Below, piece by piece: positions 1-11,445 of a DNA stretch of 64,000 nt. The notes under the pieces were generated by a model. The model did not search any database, was not told the origin of the DNA, and worked only from the letters and a program-made list of their open reading frames with translations. The translations under genes were made by a program, and so were the position numbers. Each line of letters starts with the position of its first letter. Position 1 is the stretch's first letter. The stretch spans positions 1,426,001 to 1,490,000 of the forward strand of contig OX387184.1 of the NCBI GenBank assembly GCA_947561395.2, written 5' to 3'. Source of the stretch: Buxus sempervirens (lineage: Eukaryota > Streptophyta > Magnoliopsida > Buxales > Buxaceae).

Positions 1-75
1 TGTACAGGAAAAGCTTCAAAAATTTTCCTCAACTTTCCTACTACTTACCTGCAACTTGTACAGGAAAAGCTTCAA
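1..75. repeat. short direct repeat
   Basis: TGTACAGGAAAAGCTTCAA occurs at 1-19 and again at 57-75. It lies in the unseen last intron or 3' flank of the DUF760 gene. Confidence 0.8.
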
Positions 76-568
76 CACAAGAACTTCATACAGCTTTATG
101 GGCTTCACTTCTTTTATGCCCAGTGAATTTTTCTCTATGCATGTATATGGAGATCCATTTTGCACCCATCATTCTCAATTCTTAAATAATTTACAGATCA
201 CTTGGTTATTTTCAATTACCATATCACTTTATCATCCCTAGCACAGATCTCTCTATATCAGATTGAAATGTTTGAAACAAAATTAGAGACAAACTGCATG
301 CTATTTATGGTATAAATAATGACTATCAAATAAGAGTATTTTGGTCTTTTAGAAAATGTAATAAATTTGCTCTTGAACTGTTTGACGGAAATTGAAAACC
401 AAGGAGGTAGCAATTGTTTGCAATCTTCAGAGTGGAATTCCTAGTTGAGAAGAAGGGGGGCTTCATGGTGGATATGGAGAAATCATAAGGAATCCAATAA
501 ACAAAAAAGAAAAAAATGGCAAAATTGGAATTCGGAAAGGAAGAGTGAAAGAGCTTAATAACGCACAC

Positions 569-3500
569 CTTCATTTGAGCAGGATCAGAAACTGCCAAGA
601 GACGCTTGATGAATGTGTTCATAGCCTCCACAACATCCTCTCCAGCAGTACTTGTAAGATCCTGCGTAGCATCAACCATAAAACTAGAATTTATAATTGG
701 AAAAACCAAAGCATGGATCATCAAGCAGAGAATTCAATGTGAAGCACCAAAAGCACTTGAAATTACTGATAGTAGCACCATGCAATTAAGCAAACTTTCA
801 TGACAATCAGCATTTCCATTCATCAACAAACAATTCAGTAGGACAACCAAACCTTCTCACTTCCAAAGTATGTTTAAGTAGGACAACCAAATGAGTCCTC
901 AAAGTATGTTTAAGTAAAAAATGGAGGAGAAGAAAATAGTAATGGAAGCCCCAGTTACAATTTTGCTCAAAACACACAATGAGCCAGAATTTAGATGAGT
1001 ATCCAATGTCCTTACCTTCAGATTTTGAGGCTCAAGGTTCTTTAGATATTCCAAAAGTTCATTTCGTCCATTAGCAGACCCTCTTTCAACTTGACGGTTC
1101 AGTTCCTCAATTTTAGCTTCAAGTGATTCTATATATCTAACTGCATCTATTTTCTCAGGACCAGAAATATTATTCCATCTGATGACTTCGCCTGATACAT
1201 TTTTCTGTGTACCTGGCGCATAATCTGGCAGATCCTGTAAGATTGATAGAAGCAGAGGATGTAATAGAGGAAATAGAATCCAGGAAATATATACAAAAAC
1301 CATTAACTTCTATCTTAAAAAAAAAAAAAGATGTTGGTAGAGTGCAGTTATGGAACAGAACAAACAAAATGTCTTTCATGACAAATGGCAGAGCCACATT
1401 GCATTAAAAATGTGAGTTAGGTAATAGAACTGCAAACCGACCAATAAGACTAGCTATGTTCTATTAGAAAAAAATTAAAAAATAAATCCATGAATGAACT
1501 ATCAGAATGATAGCAAGACCAACATTTCCTACATATAATTTTCCCACAAGAATGACAAGAATTCCAAAACCCTATGCACATTTTCACATGATGAGATACA
1601 AATTCAAGAATTCAGTGGAGTATGTGACAGGCAAACTGGGATTGCCAATTTCAGGAACTCATGCAATAACATGATGATTGAAGTTGGAGATGAAGGCCAT
1701 GAGTAGCAAGGAAATTTCTATTCTTGAACCTAGCAATATCAATTCCAATATCATCCAAGTCCTTCAAGGAGATAATATTTCTGAAAGTGGATTAAAAGAA
1801 ATTGTCTTCATAGAGAAGCTGCAGGACCAAATACAACAAGATTTGACAATTTTTTGGTCATAGAATATGAGAAAATCAATTAAATTATAGTGAATAAACA
1901 ATTTAGAGTCTGTCAAGAGCATAAAATACCTTTAAACTCAGTGTTTGTTCAACAACTCCATCTTTGATAGGCATACACCTAATTGAATGATCCAATGAGC
2001 ATATTACTACTGCCACTTCTGAAATGAGGATCAACATCAATATTGTGATGGAAGAGGTGAGTTATGAGAAAAGATTCATTTGATATAGCTAGGAGGGCTG
2101 TCCCTCCATCACATGGCAGGAGGAAAGAAAGAAGCAGACAAGAACACCCTTGCTCTCTCTATATCAGAACAGTCAGAATTAAGCACATCAACAAGCCGTG
2201 AGACTAGTTCTTATAGTTGTGATGGGGCTGATGGTGGTCTCAAAGGCCTCATGACCGTTTCACCTAGGAATCACATTTAACATGCAAAGGATCAAGAACA
2301 TGGCGCCCCTTGTACAAAACCACAGAATATCGAGCCTTTAGAGTGCCACTATCAATACAAGGGAAAGAGAAAGAAGGATATAGGATCATAGGAGGCATTC
2401 ATATCTCATAGTTTCAAGTCCATGGATGTTGGACATGAGCACTAGAGTAATTCCACCGGGTTCGTTCTCTGCAAACAACGTATAAAGGACTTGTACATGG
2501 AGTTAGATAATTGCCCATATAACCATCCTCCCAAAGATATGGGTCACAGAAGCTAGGGTCATATGGCTACGGGACTGTTCTGGACAAATATATATATATG
2601 ATATCGCACCATGGATGAATCAGTTACAGACATCAATATAGTTTCTTCTCCCACAATCCATACCCCTCATAATATCATCCTCATGGATAGGTTATCCACT
2701 GCTGCCTATGTCTGGTAAAGTATCTATCGTATACACACACTACCCTCAATATCAACTTATGCACATTCTAATGCATGTGAACAAAAAGATACATGAGTAC
2801 ATGAGCTAGTACTCTCATACTATAAGCTGACGACAGTATTGTCACTTATGTTTATAAAATGCAATATGGACCAGCTAGGCGTTGTGGTAACATAGATGAC
2901 TTCAAGACAACTTAGCATTCATTATGGAGTTAACACCTGCTGGAAGGGTGTGGAATATTATGTTTAGAAGAGAACTGCAAGATTGGGATGTGGGAATGTT
3001 TGAAGAATTGCTGCAGGAGGTTTATAGCACTCAGCTGGATCAGGCAGAGGATGGAAGATTATGGACAAGGGGAAAATCAGGCCTATTTTCAGTAAAGGAA
3101 GCCTTTACATGCTTAAACTCCATAGGATCGACAATTCAGGAACATAAGCTGATTTGGAAAAAATACATTCCAAGTAAGGTAAATTTCTTTACCTGGGCAA
3201 CAAAGTTAGACAAGATCCTAACTGTGAATCACTTAAAGAATAGAGGATGGCAGATGCCCAATAGATGTATAATGTGCAAAGAGAGTGAAGAAACAGTAGA
3301 GCACTTACTCATCCATTGCAAGGAAGCTAACAACCTATGGAACAGAATTATTTCAAGGTTTGGAATAATGTGGGTCCAGGAAAAGAGCTTCGATAAGGTG
3401 TTACAGGCTTTGAGAGTAAAGAAAGGGAAATCTCGGAAGAGCTTGTTGTGGAATGTTGCTCCTGCATCCATCACTTGGGTAATCTGGGGAGAAAGGAACA

Positions 3501-6500
3501 ATATAATCTTTAGGAGCATAGAGCGAAGTCTGCCAAATCTAGAAACAAAAGTTCTGAGGCTCATGCATAATTTGCTGGCAGCTCATGGTATGATGAATGA
3601 TGCACAGGTTCAGGACTTGATTCTTTGTTAACTGTTTCCAGATTAGATAGGGAATCCCTGCAGCAGAAATGGGAAGTATGTTGTTGGCATCAATGGAAGA
3701 GGGGAGTGGGACTGGGAGTAGGAGTATTTGAAATGTAAATCTTCGTTTGTGTTCTGTATGTTCGAGTCCGACGTTTCATAGGTACACTGTTTGTGTACCT
3801 ATGAATCATGCTTCTACTTATATCTTCATATAGAATATATCTTATTTACCAATAAAAAAAAACTTAGCATTCATTGTGAATATGATCCTCGACATTGTAT
3901 TCTTCTATTTGTATTGGAGTTTGGCTATTATTTCTAAATTATTTAATTTATATTCTTCTTTTCAATTTGAATTTCTTTAGTTGTGTTAACTGATGATATC
4001 ACTCCATATGCATATATTTTATTAAATTTTGACATTTCCTTACTATTATCTTTATTTGAATATCTACAAATTTCACACTATAAATTAATCATTTAGAAAC
4101 AATTCTCTATGCCAACAAAAAGTTCAAAGTCAATATTCCATAAAAAGTTAAAAATCAATATGCCACCATTTAAATGAAACTTCCTCATTTTTTCTAGCAT
4201 TTGGAGAAACCTGACAAAATTTTCTGGTATGCCAACAGAATTTCGCAAAGTCCCTCCACTGAAATTTATATCAGCACAAGATGGAAAACCTTGATCAAAA
4301 CCATTACAACGTTTTGAATTTGCAAAACATTCTAAGACAATATGTTGGAAAATTTATTTTTCACTTCGTATTGGAATGGGAGATTTTTACATGTTTATTT
4401 ATGAGGCTATAACAATATTCCATATGACAACTTCCTAATAGTGTGCTGAATGTGCAGCAAAAAGTCTAAAATATTTTAACATGATTTAGAGGAGACCATG
4501 ACTCCCACTGTTCCGAAATATAAATGACCTTTTTCTCTTGTGAATCTGAAAGTGCGACCTGCTCCAAGCTCTGCTGCAGTTCCAGACGATATTGAGCATT
4601 TCTAAACATGTAACCAGTCATCAAGACACTATACATGAGCTGTGCAAGATTTTCAGCAACCTGGACAAACGATGTACAAAAAACAAATTGGAGCCAAGAA
4701 AAAAATTCCGACGGAGTACTCTGAGAATTGATGTAGCTGCATCATAAAGTGAAAAGAATATGAACCTATTGGTCACTAACACTGTAGCATACTTACACTG
4801 GTAACCGTTACTGCAAAAAATTGTGGGGGAAGAGTCCCAATCATATTCGTTACTGTCTGGCGCATTGCATCAACCACCTACAAGATTAATAACCAAAAAC
4901 AAAATAAAAACCCTGAGTTTCATAAGTAAAAAAGAAAAAAAGTTGCCCCATGAACATAAATCATTAACTCCAAGGATACTATAAGACTTTGTAAAGGATA
5001 ATATATAAGGTTGACTTAATCATCACCATTATGGCAAAGAAGTCAAACAACTCATACCTGCTGGGGAGCCCTTTTTACAAACATTTCCATGAACTCTGGC
5101 TGTACATTTCTCACATACTCTAATAGAACTTCTCTTCTGCTCTTTGGCTAGTGATATAACAAGAAAAGGAATAAGAAGAAGCGGGTCTCCATTATGAATA
5201 AAAGTTAATAATAACAACATGCATTCCTCCATCCATATTGAAGCATGATAACCATAAATTAAAAATTAAATCATTGCATTGATGATCTAAAAAGCTAAAG
5301 CCTCAAAAGCATGCATACATTTCCACATAGTTGATCACTAAATGAAAAATAGATTCATACATTCCACGTGGCTGATCACTATATAAGCAATAAAATGCAC
5401 ACAATGCACGTACAAAGGATCTATCTGTTACTATCATTGAAGTCAAGGAGTTGCATGCATGAGACAAATAGGACAACTGGCTGCAATGTCACCCCATATA
5501 TAGGCGCAACAGAATATGTTTCTAGTATTGGCATGTAGAACAGTAGAAGCTTCCTAGAATGTTGTGTCCCAGAGAATGATGTATCATTCAGTACCATGAC
5601 TTTTAATCAAATACCAAAAGAAATTATTTAAAACAAATACAAAAACAATGAATATTAAAATAAAATTAAAAAATAAAACTGATATGTTCTTTATGTGGAT
5701 CTCCTGGGCAAACTTGTAAAAGGTTTGGGAAAAAAAACAGTGTAATAGAGATATAAGAGCAAGTCAATATTCAACATTCAAAATGCATCACTAGTTCTTG
5801 GTATAATCTTTTCAGCATCTTTCTCATTGATATCTTGTTTTCTTCATCTTTTTTTTTTCTTTTTCCTTTTTTGATATACTTCCTATCTAATGAAACTAGT
5901 GGTGGCACGTGCATACTGTATGTCCTCACCCTTAACTGTAGTATATAAGTACGAGTTTAAATTCGAATGTGGAAAGAGTAGTGGGTGGTTATAATTTGGG
6001 ATTGTTTTAGAAGGTGAGGGTGATACTGGAAAAAAAAAAGGGAGACCAGAATCTAAGGAGAATATTCCCCTCTCTTCCCTTCACTAATAGTATAGATAAT
6101 CCCTTATGTGGTTGCTGAACCTGGACTAGAAATGGACCCTAGGTTAATATTCCTCATTGGAACTATCAAATGCTTCTGCTATATCATTTAAACACCTTTG
6201 AAGGACATCCTTCATCACAATTTCAGCATTCATTATCGATAATTCTTAGAAACCTGTGTATTTTGCTATATTTGAAAGATTACCCCATCCATTATTAATT
6301 ATAGCATATAAAGACATGAAGATCCAAATCAATAAACAGTCATCTTGAACTTATTTTGAAAGATACACCACATACAGCCCATGATTTATGTAGATTAATG
6401 GGAGTCTTTGTATGTCACGTTCAAAACATTTTTGCTGATAATTTTCCAACATCGTGAGGATTTTATAAAATATATATATAACTGAATAGAAGTCTTCAAC

Positions 6501-6839
6501 ACACACATTGAGTGAGAGAAACCCAAAACTCCATCGTCTTCTTTATGGCGAGGAAACATAAAGCCAAACAAGGGCTAGGACATACATAAACAGAAATAGA
6601 GAAATAGATAATTACAAAGAAAGATATACCTGAATGCCATTGGAAGGCTTGTTTTCGCCGGCGCCGGAAGCTTCATCGCCGTTAACGTTGTAAGCCGGAG
6701 CTCTCAAACGGTAACTTCTGTTTGTCTTCTTTAAGAAGCTCAGTGTCAGTGATGGAGGAAGGCGAAACGGAGATGACAGGAAACGAGGCGAAGAAGGAAT
6801 TGCGGATAAAGAGGATGGCTTTATTGCCGGCGAAAACAT
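569..6839 (-). CDS. DUF760 chloroplast protein (At1g63610-like), 3' end outside window
   Basis: Six exons are readable: 6839-6630, 5147-5058, 4877-4797, 4660-4529, 1234-1016 and 661-569. All joins are phase 0 and give 275 residues. The frame is still open at the donor at 568, so the last exon(s) lie left of the window. Exon 1 (70 aa, from MFSPAIKPSS) is rich in Ser, Pro and Arg and looks like a plastid transit peptide. Later segments match my memory of the plant DUF760/UV-B-induced protein family: SRREVLLEYV, QTVTNMIGTLPPQFFAVTV, GEVIRWNNISGPEKIDA and TSTAGEDVVEAMNTFIKRLL. The biochemical role of the family is unknown; a stromal or thylakoid location is inferred. The exon 4 donor (AAG/GTCATT) is weak, so that boundary is the least certain. 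I chose the ATG at 6839 because the longer upstream frame lacks transit-peptide character. Confidence 0.85.
2924..3860 (+). mobile_element. 5'-truncated LINE with perfect 15-bp target-site duplication
   Basis: The insert ends in an A-rich tail (3851-3860) and is bounded by AACTTAGCATTCATT at 2909-2923 and 3861-3875. A single open frame, 2924-3631, is a fragment of LINE ORF2: 235 residues ending in the zf-RVT zinc-binding region (FTWATKLDKI, CIMCKESEETVEHLLIHC, WNVAPASITWVIWGERNN). The apparent ATG is simply the first bases of the truncated element. There is no RNase H domain in this copy. It is in intron 4 of the DUF760 gene, in the opposite orientation. Perfect target duplications and an intact frame indicate a young insertion. 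Confidence 0.93.
3777..3802 (+). other. LINE 3' UTR hairpin
   Basis: CATAGGTACAC and GTGTACCTATG form a perfect 11-bp inverted repeat around a short loop, about 50 bases before the poly(A) tail. Such stems are a likely recognition site for the element's own reverse transcriptase (inference). Confidence 0.6.
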
Positions 6840-6999
6840 TGGAGCTTCTTGCTTCTTTGTCCGTCTTCTGTAATATCCTGATTTTGTTATCGTTCTTTCC
6901 CGGTGGCGGCCATTAACGAGGAATTGGAGCGTGCACACTTTGGTTTCAACGGTAAGGTTTTAGCCGACAGATTTTTCCCGCAGATGAGATAAGATTATG

Positions 7000-8023
7000 C
7001 AGGTGTGCAAACAGAAGCCAGGCCTCGGGTTCCAGATGTTGAACGCTCCTTCTATTTTTTTTAATCTGGAAAAGTGCCTTCTCTTACATGTTACCCTTTT
7101 TCTTTTTCCTTTTAAAGCTATATATAATTCAGACAGTCATCGGATCTTTCACTCCTTCGAGGCCGAATAGCGAGATGGACGTTAAAGCCTTTTTCTGTTT
7201 TTTCTTATGCTCCGTTTGTTTCGATGTAAATTCCGTTTGTTTCGATGTAAATTCCGTTTGTTTTAAATTAATAATATGCAGAACTGTTTTTTATGGAAAA
7301 TAATATTTTCCTAGTACTTTTTTAATGCAAAACTGTGTGTAAATGTATTTTATGTTCCAAAAAGAAGCTAATTTTCTTAGAAAATAAAATTATTTTCTGT
7401 CGTCACCCCTTTGGAATTATCTGCCTATCCGGAGAACGCCTTTACATGGGTGGATGCAGCGAGCGGGCGGTAAAGGCAGCGGGTGCCTTTTTCTTCTGTG
7501 GGATTTTGGCTGAAACCAACCTACTTTATGATTCTTAAAAAAATTAATTCATTTTGGAATGTGAACTAGCTAGCTTAGAACCCTAATAAGTGGATGGAAA
7601 TGAATGCATCAGGATGAAATGTGTACCTGAAAACAAGTGTGCAGGCTAAGCCACAAGGGAGTGTGGAAATGTTGTTTTTGAAATTTCTTCACATAGAGTG
7701 CAGATTGCAAAAGAATCTCCTTGTTGATCAGTTACAGACTAAGGCAGCAATCATTTTTGGTCATCCTACAACGCTTATATTCAGTCAGCTGTTTTGTTTA
7801 ACAATGAAACACCAGCCACAATGATTTTATTTCAAGAATCGCACTATCTATGAAACCAAAAATTGAGCTTTTGATGACAGAAAGAATAAATCAATAGAAA
7901 CCAATGGTTCACACTTTTTACAAGCGGACACCCATTATTAGAAAAAGGGTCCAATCAATAATTCAAATGCCTGAGACAAAAAAAAAACACTTGCAGTGGG
8001 AGTGTCTGCTATTTATTGTGAAG
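7000..8023. other. intergenic, DUF760 5' side to ESV1 3' side
   Basis: No gene seen. A 21-bp unit (TCCGTTTGTTTCGATGTAAAT) is repeated at 7211-7231 and 7232-7252, with a partial third copy from 7253. Short open frames here have no family resemblance. Confidence 0.5.
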
Positions 8024-11000
8024 TCAGGGGCTTGAGTCTGGTGGGTCTTCAGGCGGAGGCAACCCAATATCCGGGTAGACACCAGGTGGCCTTTCGCGGG
8101 GCTGGATGGATAGCAACTGGCTTGAATCACCAACAACATCGGCCCATCCATAGTGAGGTTCAGACCTTCCATCAAAAAGTTCACACTCTCAATTACTATT
8201 TCACCATAAACTGAAAGAAATCTTGATCCAAGTTGAACATAGATGCTTCACGTTAGTCGTGTAACAGCTGCAGCTATATCAAATTAAGTTGCCAAGAGAA
8301 AAGTGATTTCCGATCTTACTCATAGTAGGTTTCCTGATCCACAACGATATCCCAGCTTTCGCCTGTTGTGCTTTTACCATACTTGTGAACTTTCCTGATC
8401 CACAGATAAATGGCAAAATATTTTTGTACAGCACAAGAACCAATTCAACATGTGGAAACTAATAGAAACTGGACTTTATAACAATAAGAACTAGATGAGA
8501 ACCAGACTTAAACTTCACTGAATATATACAGGATGTAAAAGCTGTCTCAGTATAAGAAGCCAGACCAGGAAGACAAACTCCATAGTTTAAGTTGCATACC
8601 CATTTCCAAAATGTTCTTCTCCCCATGACCTTGACCAACCTGGAATTAAGATAAGATTTCTTAGTTGAACATATGGATCCTACAAGTATACAGACCACAA
8701 GTTTCTGAAACTAATAATCATGTGTAAGAACTTTCTCCTATAATTTGGTGTCAGCAAGGTTAATGAAGGTTTGTACATTATCTATCAAGACACCAAGGCA
8801 AGAAGTTTGACAAGAAAGGAGATGAAACTAAGCCTTCTGTATACTTAGGTTTGGTGTGTGCTGTTATGCTAGGAAATCCTTGAATTGTTACCTTTAATAT
8901 AAAGAAGTTGCAAAATCTTGTTCCTACACTTCTGGCCTGAATATTAGGCAACAATAAGCATTTGAAATCCATGTTTTTGGTGTAGCTTGATGTTTTATTT
9001 AATTACCTATCCAACAAGACAAAAATTTCATAAATGAGATATATTTTGGGGGAAGATATGACAAATATACACGAACAATGCAATTCGTTATGGGACTTTA
9101 CGTTTGGTATACTTGTCTTCCTGTAAGTACTCTTACAGATTCCTTGAGTTTTCAGCACTAATTACTTGAATAAAATACTTGTTATTTCTGGTATTTGTCA
9201 TACTTTTTTTTTTGGATCAGTAATAAAGAAGTTATATATATGATAGAAGAAGGAAAGGACAGATATGTCTTGGTACACAAATAGTATACCAAGGACTACA
9301 AAACAGAATAGAAAACTAGATAGACAATAGACAATAGCCTTAATGGTCAGGTTCAATCGTACAATCTGTATTCATGACCTAGAGTAATAAATTTGCAAGT
9401 CCAGAAAATTTCCAGCAACTGTATCAGTCCTTCAACATCTCATGCATCTTTGTGAAACTTTTGGATTTAAATTTTCCCAAACTTCCTTGCAGATATACAA
9501 GGTTAGATGCCTGTTGTGCATCAGGTAACACACAAAAATGCATATACAACTGTCAATCATGCCCGCTGCAGCTGTCCACTGACTGACGATGTCATTCTTC
9601 TAGGGCAATGAGGATCCCTCATGGCTAATTATTGACCTTCTCAGTTACTCATATCTTTTTTAAATAGAGTTATTCCATAACACAGCTGCATAATGCAGAT
9701 AATTCATAGGCTTTATATCACATTAGTTGTATTCATTTTTACCAGAAGTAGGAATAACAATAAATCAGAATTTGCAGCCTCAACCTCAGAAAGCATGAAT
9801 GAATATCCCAATATCCAGAGTTATTGAAGGCAACTACAAATCCTCAGTTTCAGAGATAATTAGAACATATAAAGCAGCCTTATAGACAAATAAATAAGTA
9901 ATCATGCACAAGGCATACATTTCTGGTTATTACCCCAGTTAAGACTAAAGATTCCGGATGATTCAATGCTGACAATTGGCAGCTGAGGCGGTGTCCAAGG
10001 ACACAAACATGTCAACCACCTCAGCTCAACAGGACAGTACCATTTGGAAATGAAACAGTTCCTGTTGGTCAAAGAAGTCGTCCACTAGACAATGTCGACC
10101 GCATGGTGCTTATTCAGTTAAATGTGAAGAGCAAATGTTCCTAATCAGATGATATTATATCAAAAATATTATAGATAGTCCAAATCTGCCATGTTATTTC
10201 TACACATGGCACAATAGATCTTATCCATATGTAAAATACACAGAAAAGTTAAATCGGAGATACCAAGTACTAAGCTGTAAGCATGGGCAAGTGGCTGGAA
10301 TATAACAAATTGTTACCCTACATTCAATCCCGCATAATTGTCGAAGAGAAACTCCATAATTGAATAACATTTATGAAAGACCAAAGGGTACAAGTAAGAT
10401 ATTTTTGAAAAATATACAAGCATTTGGTCGAAACTCATATCACTGTCTCTGACTGGGAAAAATCCCTGGAGAAGCCTATGTGTAATGGGTCCTGACCTTA
10501 ATATCTGATTCTTGTAGGTAGCAAAAAAATTTATTCTCAAGTCGTTGTGGATCTTATTCAGTTGATATGGGACAATTGTTGATAACTTTGATCTCTCTTG
10601 GTTTGGTCCTAAATTGAAATGCTCACGTACTGATTATCTCATGGAGACTGAGTACTAAAATATACTTGAACAAATATAGTGTCATCTTTATGCTAAGGTA
10701 TTAATGGATATTTTTTAAAGAACCACAGCAATAAAAATAGTAATTATTTAGTGCATTTCAATTGATAAAGAAATATGTATGTGAATACTAGCAGTTGTAT
10801 TACATATGTAAGATTAAGAATAACTCGTATTGTATGAACTTTAGCACATTAAAAATATGTTAGTGAAATTTTCAATTAGAAAAAATGTTAATAGATATTG
10901 TTGCTTTAGATGAAGCTCGCTATATACCACTCGGAGAAACATGTAATGTCAGCAAAAACTAAGAGGACAAATTATATAAGAAATTGCTCATGAAACTTGA

Positions 11001-11401
11001 AGGTACCCTACAGAAACAAAATATGTTAATCAAGCAACGTAAGGAATGGACTTACGATCACCACTCGGAGAAAAATGTAATGTAAGCAAAAACTAAGAGG
11101 ACAAATTACCTAAGAAATTGCTCATGAAATTTGAAGGTACCCTACAGAAACAAAATATGTTAATCAAGCAACGTAAGGAATGGACTTACGATCACCGCTC
11201 GGAGATACATGCCATGTTTCCCCTTGACGTGAACCTATGCCAGCAAAGAACCTGTCCTCCCACTTGTCTCCCCATTTGGTTCCCAGTTCCGTCTCAGCCC
11301 ATTTATCAGTCCTGATAAAGTTAGAAAAGAAAACAAATTTAAGGGCGAAAGGAAATTATTTATCAATTACATTGAATAGAAAGAACTCTAACTGTTATAT
11401 C

Positions 11402-11445
<44 letters not shown>

